This document shows, one piece after another, positions 15,278 through 23,089 of a stretch of DNA of 64,000 bases. This DNA comes from Rhizobium sp. WYCCWR10014. Lineage in GTDB: Bacteria > Pseudomonadota > Alphaproteobacteria > Rhizobiales > Rhizobiaceae. The DNA is taken from positions 109,542-173,541 of the forward strand of contig NZ_LXFU01000051.1 of assembly GCF_001657485.1 (NCBI RefSeq), in the 5' to 3' direction. Position 1 is the stretch's first letter. Each line of letters starts with the position of its first letter. A program made the translations under genes and the position numbers. The notes under the pieces were generated by a model, which saw only the letters and a list, made by a program, of their open reading frames with translations, had not been told where the DNA came from and ran no database searches.

Positions 15278-16152
15278 AGGCGGCCCTCCCCGGAGCGGAC
15301 GAGCAGGGACCAGCGCTTCAGATGATTGCCGGTGCGCAGCCGTGGGTTGGCGATTTCGTCGACAGCGAAGTTCAGCAATGACATGCCGATGCCGAGGAAG
15401 GCGAGTGCGAAGCAGGGGGTGAGAATATCCCACCAGGCGCCGACCGAAAGGGCCGAGGCCTTCTGCGCATTGTAGAGCATGGTCCCCCACGAGATCGCTC
15501 TCGGATCGCCGAGGCCGAGGAATTCCAGCGTCGCCTCGGTGATGATCGCGAAGATGACGCTGCCGATGAAATTGATGCCGACGATTGAAATCACGTTGGG
15601 AAAGATCTCGAATGTCATGATGCGCCATTGCGGCTCACCCATCATCTCGGCCGATTTGACGAAATCCTTCTGCTTGACGGAGAGCGTTTCGGCGCGGGTG
15701 ACGCGTGCGCCCCAGGCCCAGGAGGTGGCGCCGAGGATGAGGGCGATGACGAGGGGGCTTGCCTGGCCGATGAAGGCGGCAAGCACGAGCAGCAGCGGCA
15801 GGTTTGGAACGACCAGGACCATATTGGTGAAGAAGCTGATGATCTCGTCGGTCTTGCCGCCGCGATAGCCGGAGATGATGCCGAGTGCGGTGCCGACCAG
15901 CGTGATCAGCAGGCCGGCGCCAAAGCCGACGGCAAGCGAGGTGCGGGCACCGTAGATCAGCCGGGCAAAGACATCCTGGCCGATGCGCGTGGTGCCGAGA
16001 ATATGGTCGAGTGACGGAGCCTGGTGCGGCCGCCCGGTGCGGGCGGCGGGATCGTACTGCGTCAGCAGGGGCGCTGCGATCGCAACGAGGACGATGAAGG
16101 CGATGATGACGAGGCCGACCAGCGCCTTGCGGTTTCGAAGCAGGGTCTTCAT
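15274..16152 (-). CDS. ABC transporter permease (DppC/OppC-like)
   Basis: The 292-residue inner-membrane permease has about six spans. An N-terminal segment precedes the first helix (ALVGLVIIAFIVLVAIAAPLL). The cytoplasmic coupling loop is present (VTRAETLSVKQKDFVKSAEMMG). It lies one base after the DppB-like gene's stop and forms the second half of the membrane channel. Confidence 0.92.
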   Translation of the reverse strand: MKTLLRNRKALVGLVIIAFIVLVAIAAPLLTQYDPAARTGRPHQAPSLDHILGTTRIGQDVFARLIYGARTSLAVGFGAGLLITLVGTALGIISGYRGGKTDEIISFFTNMVLVVPNLPLLLVLAAFIGQASPLVIALILGATSWAWGARVTRAETLSVKQKDFVKSAEMMGEPQWRIMTFEIFPNVISIVGINFIGSVIFAIITEATLEFLGLGDPRAISWGTMLYNAQKASALSVGAWWDILTPCFALAFLGIGMSLLNFAVDEIANPRLRTGNHLKRWSLLVRSGEGRL

Positions 16153-16153
16153 C

Positions 16154-17131
16154 TCACGCTCCCTTCAGCCGCGGGTCGAGCAGCACATAGCTGACGTCGA
16201 CGATAAAATTGGCGATCAGCATGGTCGCGGTCATGATGAGGAGCTGGCCCTGGATGACGGGGTAATCGCGGGCGAGGATCGCCTGGTAGAGAATGTTGCC
16301 GAGGCCGGGATAGTTATAGACGACCTCCGTCACCAGCGAGCCGCCGAGGATGGTGCCGATGGCGATGGCAAGGCTGGAGACGGTTGGCAGCAGGGCGTTG
16401 CGCGCCGCGTACCAGAGCATCACATGCCGATCCGAAAGGCCCTTGGCGCGGGCCATGACGATATAGTCCTCGCCGAGCAGGTTGATCATGTTGTTGCGCA
16501 TGGTGACGGTGAAACCGCCGATCAGCACGGTGCAGAGCGTCACCATCGGCAGGACGCCGTGATAAGCGAGGCTGCCGATATATTGCAGGCTGAAGGCCGG
16601 ATCGAGCGATGGGTCGGCGGCATAGCCGTTCGGAAACCAGCCGAGCGTGAAGCCGAAGATGAAGAGCACGATCAGCGAGGTAACGACGGCCGGCACCGAG
16701 GTGGCAAAGATTGCGCCGACGGAGACGATGACATCGAACTTGCTGCCGCGGCGCCAGGCGGCGACGATGCCGAGGAAGGTGCCGAGCGCGAAGCTCACGA
16801 TCGTCGCCGTGCCCATCAGGCCGACGGTCCAGACGAGGGCATGGCCGAGCACCGAGGTGACCGGCAGCGGAAAATATTTGATCGAGCGGCCGAGATCGCC
16901 GGTGAAGATGCTGCCGAGATAAGTGAGGTACTGCTGCCAGAGCGGACCGTCGACGAAGCCGAAGGTGAGCTTCAGCGCCTGCAGGCTTTCCGGTGGCAAT
17001 TCGGTGCCGGCACTCGAAAACATGATCTGCACGGGATCGCCCGGCATCAGACGAGGCAGGAAGAAATTGATTGTCGCTGCCGCGATAAAGGCTGCCATGT
17101 AGAAGACGAGGCGGCGAAGCAGGAAAGCCAT
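16154..17131 (-). CDS. ABC transporter permease (DppB/OppB-like)
   Basis: The 325-residue permease has the family N-terminal helix (LLRRLVFYMAAFIAAATINFFL) and the loop motif GEDYIVMARAKGLSDRHVM near residue 225. The periplasmic insert after the first span is typical of the oligopeptide family. It follows the binding-protein gene with an intervening hairpin at 17151-17171. Confidence 0.92.
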   Translation of the reverse strand: MAFLLRRLVFYMAAFIAAATINFFLPRLMPGDPVQIMFSSAGTELPPESLQALKLTFGFVDGPLWQQYLTYLGSIFTGDLGRSIKYFPLPVTSVLGHALVWTVGLMGTATIVSFALGTFLGIVAAWRRGSKFDVIVSVGAIFATSVPAVVTSLIVLFIFGFTLGWFPNGYAADPSLDPAFSLQYIGSLAYHGVLPMVTLCTVLIGGFTVTMRNNMINLLGEDYIVMARAKGLSDRHVMLWYAARNALLPTVSSLAIAIGTILGGSLVTEVVYNYPGLGNILYQAILARDYPVIQGQLLIMTATMLIANFIVDVSYVLLDPRLKGA

Positions 17132-17150
17132 GAGGACTCCGTCGTGACGG

Positions 17151-17171
17151 AGCGGCGCTTTACGCCGCTCC
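17151..17171 (-). terminator. Intercistronic hairpin after the binding-protein gene
   Basis: GAGCGGCG pairs perfectly with CGCCGCTC around a five-base loop, and a second small stem (CTCCGTC/GACGGAG) adjoins at 17139-17154. No U run follows. It probably stabilises the upstream mRNA or attenuates downstream expression. Confidence 0.5.
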
Positions 17172-17186
17172 CGAGGATTGCGATGC

Positions 17187-18833
17187 TTACTTGACCGGCT
17201 CGAGAGCGAGCAGGTTCAGCAGGCGTGCCGGATTGGTCCGCGAGATCGACGGATTGACGAAGGGGGTTTCCTTGGTCGACCAGCCGGTGAAGCGCTTGGT
17301 GTTGTACTGATACCAGTTCGGATTGTTGAACACCGGAATCATCGGCAGGTTTTCGGCGACGATGCGCTGCGCCTTGTTCATCGCGTCCTTCTGCTTGGCA
17401 AGGTCGGCGGTATGGGTGAACTCGGTGACGAGTTTCTCGACCTCCGGGTTGAACCAGCGCTGCGCGGTGAAACGGGTCTTGCCCTTGTCCGAAGCGCTGA
17501 AAGCGCGCTTGTAGGGATAGTAGGGCGAAGCCGATGCCGGCAGGCTGTTGATCGCCGCATCGAAGGTGCCGTTGATGAGGTTGCCTGTCCAGACGGCTTC
17601 TTCAGGCGTTTCGATCTTGGCGTCGATACCGACCGCCTGCATGCCTTCGACGGCGAGGTTGACGGTGTCGATCCAGTCGGTCCAGGCGCTGGGGACGATG
17701 ATCGAGAAGGAGATCTTGGTGCCGTCGGGATTGTCGCGGAAGCCGTCACCGTCCTTGTCCTTGTAGCCCGCCTCGTCGAGCAGGGCCTTGGCGGCATCGG
17801 CATCATAGATGGCGAACTTGCCGAAGTCGGCTTTGACGGACGGGTCCGACCAGCTCTTGTAAAGCTCGCCCATCAGGCCGGGGTCTTCGTTCAGCGTCGG
17901 ATAGCCGTAGCCGGCGACGTCGATCATCGTCTTGCGGTCGAGCGCCATCGAGACGGCACGGCGGAACTTCAGGTCGTTGAAGGCCTTCTTGTTGTTCTCG
18001 TTCGCCGTTTCCAGGTTGAACAGGAAGGCGACCATGCTGCTCGGCGAATACCAGTAGTGGAAATGCTCCGGATCCTTTGAAACATAGACATTGTCGATAT
18101 CGGGAATGAAGGAGACGCCCCAGTCGAGCGTGCCGTCGGCCGTTGCGGTCAGCATCTGGTTGTTGTCGGCAAGCTGCGGGAAGCGCATGCAATCGACCTT
18201 CAGGTGCTCGTTGTCCCAGTAGTTCGGGTTGCGGCACTGGTCGTAGGTCTGACCGGTGAAGCGCGGCACTTCCGTTAGCGGGCCGCTTCCAACAGGCGTT
18301 TCGTTTGCGAAAGTGACCGGATCGGCAACGTCCTTCCAGACATGTTCCGGAACGATCGGCAGTTGCGAGATCTGTTCGGCGGCAAGCGAGCTCGGATTGG
18401 CGAGCGTGAAGCGCACCGTCTGGCCGTCGACTGCCTGCACATCGGTGATGAAGGTCCAGATGCTGACGAAGTCGAGCGCCGGGAACTTCTTCAGGTAATC
18501 ATAGGTGAACTTGACGTCGGCTGCGGTCAGCGGCTTGCCGTCCGACCATTTCAGGTTCGGGCGCAGCTTGAAATCGATGCTCTTCAGATCGTCGGAGAGT
18601 TTGAAGCTTTCGGCCAGGCGATAGACCGGCTTGTTGCTGTCGAAGCGATTGAAGACGACCAGCGGCTCGTAGATGAAGTCGAGTGTCGACTGGCGCGACG
18701 AGGTCTGGTTGAACGGGTTGAAGTTGCGAACCCAGGTCGTCGCCGGTTCGATATTCACTGTGAGGACCGTCTGCGCCATGGCAGAACCCGAAAGCAGTGT
18801 TAGTGCGGCGGCGGCAAGAAGATATTTTTTCAT
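17187..18833 (-). CDS. ABC transporter substrate-binding protein, family 5
   Basis: The 548-residue periplasmic protein begins with a clear Sec signal peptide (KKYLLAAAALTLLSGSAMA, cleavage after AMA). The family-5 fold is visible in EPLVVFNRFDSNKPVYRLAESF, SDGKPLTAADVKFTYDYL and the lobe-II KAFNDLKFRRAVSMALDR segment. Family 5 binds peptides and also oligosaccharides. The adjacent GH3 and GNAT genes suggest an amino-sugar-containing ligand here (inference). ATG at 18833 follows AAGGGGA. Confidence 0.92.
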   Translation of the reverse strand: MKKYLLAAAALTLLSGSAMAQTVLTVNIEPATTWVRNFNPFNQTSSRQSTLDFIYEPLVVFNRFDSNKPVYRLAESFKLSDDLKSIDFKLRPNLKWSDGKPLTAADVKFTYDYLKKFPALDFVSIWTFITDVQAVDGQTVRFTLANPSSLAAEQISQLPIVPEHVWKDVADPVTFANETPVGSGPLTEVPRFTGQTYDQCRNPNYWDNEHLKVDCMRFPQLADNNQMLTATADGTLDWGVSFIPDIDNVYVSKDPEHFHYWYSPSSMVAFLFNLETANENNKKAFNDLKFRRAVSMALDRKTMIDVAGYGYPTLNEDPGLMGELYKSWSDPSVKADFGKFAIYDADAAKALLDEAGYKDKDGDGFRDNPDGTKISFSIIVPSAWTDWIDTVNLAVEGMQAVGIDAKIETPEEAVWTGNLINGTFDAAINSLPASASPYYPYKRAFSASDKGKTRFTAQRWFNPEVEKLVTEFTHTADLAKQKDAMNKAQRIVAENLPMIPVFNNPNWYQYNTKRFTGWSTKETPFVNPSISRTNPARLLNLLALEPVK

Positions 18834-18876
18834 ATTTCATTCCCCTTTTCTTATGCGGTGAGAGATGACGTGCCGG

Positions 18877-19899
18877 TCAGGAGACCAGCGCGCTTGCAAA
18901 CATGTCTTCGACTTGCGCATGGGCGGCGCGGACATCGATCTTGAGATAGCCGAGGCGGGCCTTGCCGGCAGCGATCCGCTGCAGGGCAGCTTCCGTCAGC
19001 GGGCAGGCGGCCTTGGCGGCGGCTTCGCTTTCCTTGACGTCGCCGTGGCTGTGGAGCGCGATGTCGAAGCCAGCGTCGAGCACCTGTTTGACGCGCTCCG
19101 GCAAGGTGCCGGAGAGCGACTCCATGAAGATGCAGTCGGAAATCAGCACGCCGTCATAACCCATGTCCTTGCGGATCACGTCGTGCATGATCGGCGAGAC
19201 CGATGCCGGCAGCTCCGCGTCATAGGCCGAGTAGACGACATGGGCGACCATGGCCCAGGGCGTATCCTTCAGCGCCACGAAGGGCTTGAAATCGGTGGCG
19301 GTGAGCGTCTCGCGGCTGGCATTGACGACCGGACGCTCCTTGTGGGAATCGAGCGTCGCACGGCCATGGCCGGGAATGTGCTTGATCACAGGCATGTTGC
19401 CGGTCTCGAGCAGGCCATCGACCACCTCGCGGCCGAGGGCCGCGATGACATCGGGATCAGGGCCGAAGGAGCGGGCGCCGATGACCGCGCTCGTCGTCTC
19501 GAAGACGAGGTCGAGAACGGGCGAGCAGCCGCTCGAAAGGCCGAGTTCCGTCATCATCGCGCCCATGGCCTGGGAGGAAAGGCGCAGTGCTTTTTTGCCG
19601 AGATCGAAATCGCGGCGCGCAAGTTCGGCAAACTGGCCGAAACTGCGGAAGAGCGGCCAGGGGCCGGCATCGAGATGCTGAACGCGGCCGCCTTCCTGGT
19701 CGGTGAAGATAGGCGCGTCGTCGCGGCCGACGGCTTCGCGGAAACGCTCGATCAGACGCCTCGTCTGCTCCGGCTCGCGCTGATTGCGCCGGCCGACGAA
19801 GAGGCCGAGCGGATTGGTTTCGCGAAAGAGGGCGAATTCATCATCCGAAATAGTGGGATTCGGAAGGCCGACGAAAAGGGCGAGCGGGGTCGAGGACAA
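18877..19899 (-). CDS. Glycoside hydrolase family 3, NagZ-like beta-N-acetylhexosaminidase
   Basis: The 340-residue protein is a single-domain GH3 enzyme of NagZ size. The NagZ signature KHIPGHGRATLDSHKERP is present, with its His-Asp dyad, and the nucleophile aspartate lies in GVLISDCIFMESL. There is no signal peptide, so it is cytoplasmic. TTG at 19899 is chosen because GGAG is eight bases upstream. NagZ-type enzymes remove terminal GlcNAc from muropeptides or chitin-type sugars. Being between a GNAT gene and a family-5 importer, it probably processes what that importer brings in. Confidence 0.9.
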   Translation of the reverse strand: MSSTPLALFVGLPNPTISDDEFALFRETNPLGLFVGRRNQREPEQTRRLIERFREAVGRDDAPIFTDQEGGRVQHLDAGPWPLFRSFGQFAELARRDFDLGKKALRLSSQAMGAMMTELGLSSGCSPVLDLVFETTSAVIGARSFGPDPDVIAALGREVVDGLLETGNMPVIKHIPGHGRATLDSHKERPVVNASRETLTATDFKPFVALKDTPWAMVAHVVYSAYDAELPASVSPIMHDVIRKDMGYDGVLISDCIFMESLSGTLPERVKQVLDAGFDIALHSHGDVKESEAAAKAACPLTEAALQRIAAGKARLGYLKIDVRAAHAQVEDMFASALVS

Positions 19900-19923
19900 T
19901 TCTGTAGCTCCGGTATCAGATGG

Positions 19924-20403
19924 TCATTTCGGCGTGCTTCTCAGCATGCCTTCGTAGATGCCCTTGTCGGGGGCGGGGATGACGATTGCGCCTGCGGTCT
20001 TGGCGTAGAAATCGACCGGGCCGGCATCGCCGATGAGGGCATAGGCGTGGCCGAGCGTCTTCATGGTCTGAAGGCAGGCGGAAAAGAGGGCGAGCCCGAT
20101 GCCCTTGCCGCGGGCATCGGGATCGACGCCGGTCGGGCCGAAGAAGCCGCGGGCTGTCGTGTCATAGCAGGCAAAGCCCAGCAGCTTGCCGCCGTCGACG
20201 GCGATCAGGCAGGCAACGGGCTGCCGGGAGAAGGCGACCGTGACTTCGCTTGCCCAGTTCTCGCTGAAGTGTTCGCGAACCCAGCTGACGATGAAATGCA
20301 GTTCCGGGGGGAGGGCCGGACGGATGGAGACGCCGACATCGTCGGCTTTGCGTTTCAGGTCGGCGAGCTCAGTGGAATATAGGCTCACAAGCAGGTCTGG
20401 CAC
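19924..20403 (-). CDS. GNAT family N-acetyltransferase
   Basis: The 159-residue protein has the GNAT acetyl-CoA loop (GVDPDARGKGIGLALFSACL, about 97-116) and the following strand ALIGDAGPVDFYAKTAG. The start is GTG at 20403 with GGAGGAG upstream. It is the first gene of the GH3/importer operon. Acetylation of an amino sugar or amino acid released from the imported compound is plausible but not shown. Confidence 0.85.
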   Translation of the reverse strand: MPDLLVSLYSTELADLKRKADDVGVSIRPALPPELHFIVSWVREHFSENWASEVTVAFSRQPVACLIAVDGGKLLGFACYDTTARGFFGPTGVDPDARGKGIGLALFSACLQTMKTLGHAYALIGDAGPVDFYAKTAGAIVIPAPDKGIYEGMLRSTPK

Positions 20404-20563
20404 CTGTTACTCCTCCAGTTATTCCTTTATTGCGGAACATATCCCCTTTTAGTGTCATAGACTTGGCCATCTAACCGGGCTTGTCAACAAGGTTTTTCAA
20501 ACCACCAAAGGCGCGACCCGCCGCTGTCCCCAGGGTTTCAACGCAAAGTAGGTGCCATACGCA

Positions 20564-20590
20564 AAAACGGCCCGGGAAGGCCGGGCCGTT
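20564..20590 (-). terminator. Rho-independent terminator of thiMED
   Basis: AAACGGCCCG and CGGGCCGTTT form a ten-pair stem with a seven-base loop, and the minus strand continues TTTTTG. It lies 32 bases after the thiD stop. Confidence 0.85.
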
Positions 20591-20621
20591 TCGATTGGCG
20601 GAATATTGGTGGAACGAGCGC

Positions 20622-21431
20622 CTATTCGCCATCTTTCCAAAGCGCATGAAAATGCTGCACCGGGCCGTGCCCGGAGCCGACGGTGAGTTGTCCGGCAGCT
20701 GCGACCGCGCCGGCAAGGTAATCCTTTGCGATGGCGACGGCCTCTTGCGCCGAGGCGCCCTTGGCGAGTTCGGCTGCCAACGCGCTGGAGAGCGTGCAGC
20801 CGGTGCCGTGGGTGTTCTTGGTCGGCACGCGCCTGGCTTCAAACCAGTGCAGGCCGTCGGCCGTGGCAAGCACGTCAGGGCTCTCGTCGCTGTCGAGATG
20901 GCCGCCCTTGACCAGTACCGCGGCCGGGCCAAGCGCGCGCAGGCGCTCGGCCTGTTCCGCCATCTCAGCACGGATGGTCGCGACCGGCTGATGCAGCAGG
21001 GCGGCGGCTTCCGGCAGGTTCGGGGTCAGCAGTGTGGCAAGCGGCAGCAGCCGATGGGTCAGCACGTCGACCGCTTCGGGCGCCAGCAGGGCGGCTCCGC
21101 CCTTGGCGATCATGACAGGGTCGATAACGATCGGAATGTCGCGGTGGGCAGCCAGCGCACCGGCAACGGCGTCGGCGATGCCGGCATTGGCGATCATACC
21201 GATCTTGACGGCGTCGACGCGGACATCGGCAAAGACGGCATTGATCTGATCGGCGACGAATTGCGGCGGCACCAGATGCAGGCCGCTGACGCCTTGCGTG
21301 TTCTGCGCGGTCAGCGCGGTCAGCACCGCCATGCCGTAGACGCCGCGGGCGGAAAAGGCTTTGAGATCGGCCTGGATGCCGGCGCCGCCGGAGGGATCAG
21401 AGCCGGCGATCGAAAGAACGTTGCGGATCAT
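20622..21431 (-). CDS. thiD: Hydroxymethylpyrimidine/phosphomethylpyrimidine kinase
   Basis: The 269-residue kinase phosphorylates HMP and HMP-phosphate in thiamine synthesis and salvage. Family marks are VLSIAGSDPSGGAGIQADL at the N-terminus, VLVKGGH and the anion-hole motif KNTHGTGCTLSSALA near residue 205. Its start overlaps the thiE stop (ATGA). It is the last gene of the TPP-controlled operon. Confidence 0.96.
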   Translation of the reverse strand: MIRNVLSIAGSDPSGGAGIQADLKAFSARGVYGMAVLTALTAQNTQGVSGLHLVPPQFVADQINAVFADVRVDAVKIGMIANAGIADAVAGALAAHRDIPIVIDPVMIAKGGAALLAPEAVDVLTHRLLPLATLLTPNLPEAAALLHQPVATIRAEMAEQAERLRALGPAAVLVKGGHLDSDESPDVLATADGLHWFEARRVPTKNTHGTGCTLSSALAAELAKGASAQEAVAIAKDYLAGAVAAAGQLTVGSGHGPVQHFHALWKDGE

Positions 21432-22063
21432 GCGCGGACCTTTCGAATTTCTGCCGCGATGCGGCGCGTAGCCGCTTCGGGGTCCGACGTGCCGCAGATG
21501 GCGGAGACGACGGCAAGCCCACTGGCGCCTGCGGCAAACACTTGGGCGACATGATCCGCCTTGAGCCCGCCGATTGCGACCGATGGCACGGGCGAGGCCT
21601 TTACCAGCCTTGCAAGTCCGTCAAAACCGATCGGCTGTTTGTGATCGGCCTTGGTCGGTGTCGCAAACACCGGCCCGACGCCGGTGTAATCGACGAGATC
21701 AGGATCGACGGCGGTAGCAAGCGCCTCGCTCTCCACCGATAGGCCGAGGATCATCTCGGGGCCGATCATCGTTCGCGCTCTCACCGCATCCATGTCTTCC
21801 TGGCCGATATGCAGGCCGTTGGCGCCGATGGCGATTGCCGCCTCGACGTCATCGTTGACAATGAGGAGGGCGCCGGTCCCGTCCAGCGCCTGTTTCAGGG
21901 CGCGGCCGGTCTCGATCATCCTGATGGTGCCGGCGTGCTTGTCGCGCAGCTGCACCATGGTCGCGCCGCCGGCCACGGCAAGGCGCGCGGTTTCGACCAT
22001 GCCGATCCCGGCGCAGAGATCGGGGTCGAGGACGAGATAGAGCGAAAGGTCGAAAGCCTTCAT
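21428..22063 (-). CDS. thiE: Thiamine phosphate synthase
   Basis: The 211-residue TIM-barrel enzyme joins HMP pyrophosphate and thiazole phosphate to give thiamine phosphate. ThiE motifs are VQLRDKHAGTIRMIE, LIVNDDVEAAIAIGANGLHIGQEDM and VGPVFATPTKAD. It overlaps both neighbours by four bases, which shows tight coupling. Confidence 0.95.
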   Translation of the reverse strand: MKAFDLSLYLVLDPDLCAGIGMVETARLAVAGGATMVQLRDKHAGTIRMIETGRALKQALDGTGALLIVNDDVEAAIAIGANGLHIGQEDMDAVRARTMIGPEMILGLSVESEALATAVDPDLVDYTGVGPVFATPTKADHKQPIGFDGLARLVKASPVPSVAIGGLKADHVAQVFAAGASGLAVVSAICGTSDPEAATRRIAAEIRKVRA

Positions 22064-22863
22064 GCGGCTGATATCCTTGCCCTGGCGTCAAGCGTTTCGG
22101 CGTCGAGCGCGGTCAGCGCATCGAGGAAGCGCCAGGAGAAGGAGCCGGGGCCGGCCGCCCCAAGTGCTGCCTCCTCGCCGGCGATGGCGAAGGTTGAAAG
22201 TGCTGCGACCGTCGCGCCGAAGGTATCTTCGGGTGCCGTAGCGGCAAAGGCACCGACGAGGCAGGTGAGCGAGCAGCCGAGTGCTGTGACCTGAGGCATC
22301 AAGGCCGATCCGCCTTCGATGCGCACGGCCCGCTCGCCGTCGGTAACGAAATCCACCGCACCGGTAACGGCGACCACCGCCAGCTGCCGCTCAGCCAGCC
22401 ATCGTGCCGAACCTTCCGCCTGCTCGACCGGATCGCGGCTGTCGACGCCCTGGCCGCGGCTCTCACCACCGGCAAGCGCGATGATCTCGGAGGCGTTGCC
22501 GCGGATGATCGTGGGCTTGAGGGCGAGCAGTTCGGCGACCGCATTGCGGCGGAAAGCCGTCGCATAATGGGCGACGGGATCGAGCACCCAGGGCTTTCCA
22601 GCTGATGTCGCCGCCTTCGCAGCCGCCTGCATGCCATCGATCCATTGCGTCGACAGCGTGCCGATATTGATTGTCACAGCACTGGCGATCGCGGCGAATT
22701 CGCCGGCTTCTTCGGCGGCATGCACCATGGCCGGCGAGGCGCCGGCGGCAAGCAGAACATTTGCGGCGATATTCATGGCGACGTAATTGGTGATGCACTG
22801 AACGAGCGGCGGCTTTTCACGCATTGCCTTCAGCATCGCTCCTGGTGTGGTCTTGGTCTGCAT
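22060..22863 (-). CDS. thiM: Hydroxyethylthiazole kinase
   Basis: The 267-residue kinase salvages hydroxyethylthiazole by phosphorylation. Family motifs include QCITNYVAMNIAANVLLAAG, PWVLDPVAHYA, IIRGNASEI and the catalytic-cysteine loop TALGCSLTCLVGAF. It is the first gene downstream of the TPP riboswitch. The thiMED set is the salvage pathway described in Rhizobium, which fits the taxonomic guess. Confidence 0.95.
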   Translation of the reverse strand: MQTKTTPGAMLKAMREKPPLVQCITNYVAMNIAANVLLAAGASPAMVHAAEEAGEFAAIASAVTINIGTLSTQWIDGMQAAAKAATSAGKPWVLDPVAHYATAFRRNAVAELLALKPTIIRGNASEIIALAGGESRGQGVDSRDPVEQAEGSARWLAERQLAVVAVTGAVDFVTDGERAVRIEGGSALMPQVTALGCSLTCLVGAFAATAPEDTFGATVAALSTFAIAGEEAALGAAGPGSFSWRFLDALTALDAETLDARARISAA

Positions 22864-22924
22864 GTGGCCCCTTTCAGGCGGGGGCGGGCACGGGGCGGTT
22901 CGTGCGGGCGATGCCGCGACCCCG

Positions 22925-23003
22925 AGCGACTCCCTCCGCCGGCATTATCCGGTTCAGGTTCGAAGGGTGCTTCTCAGCCCATCTGTCGACGGGCGCCCCT
23001 GTC
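22925..23003 (-). promoter_or_regulatory. TPP riboswitch (THI element)
   Basis: Read on the minus strand, the conserved blocks occur in order: GGGGCGCCC, GGCTGAGA, ACCCTTCGAACCTGAA, CCGGATAATGCCGGC and GGAGGGA. The aptamer lies about 60 bases upstream of thiM. Binding of thiamine pyrophosphate would turn down thiMED. Confidence 0.95.
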
Positions 23004-23089
23004 TCTCATCGCGCTCTTTTTCGCAGAGAACGAGGCGCCTGTCACCCCGAAAATGACAAGTGCTCGACCTACGCGCCGCCGCGTCTCTT

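Noticed and set aside
15983..17194. Long plus-strand open frame of 403 codons
   Set aside because: It is antisense to the two permease genes, rich in Asp, His and Arg as expected from reversed GC-rich coding, and has no ribosome site or domain.
18865..20382. Plus-strand open frame of 505 codons
   Set aside because: It lies opposite the GH3 and GNAT genes, whose motifs and operon spacing are clear.
20422..20437. TTCC-N8-GGAA inverted repeat before the GNAT gene as an operator
   Set aside because: Only four bases pair on each side, too short to stand out.
22950..22970. T-loop-like GGTTCGAA string suggesting a tRNA
   Set aside because: It is the ACCCTTCGAACCTGAA block of the TPP riboswitch read on the other strand; no cloverleaf is possible.
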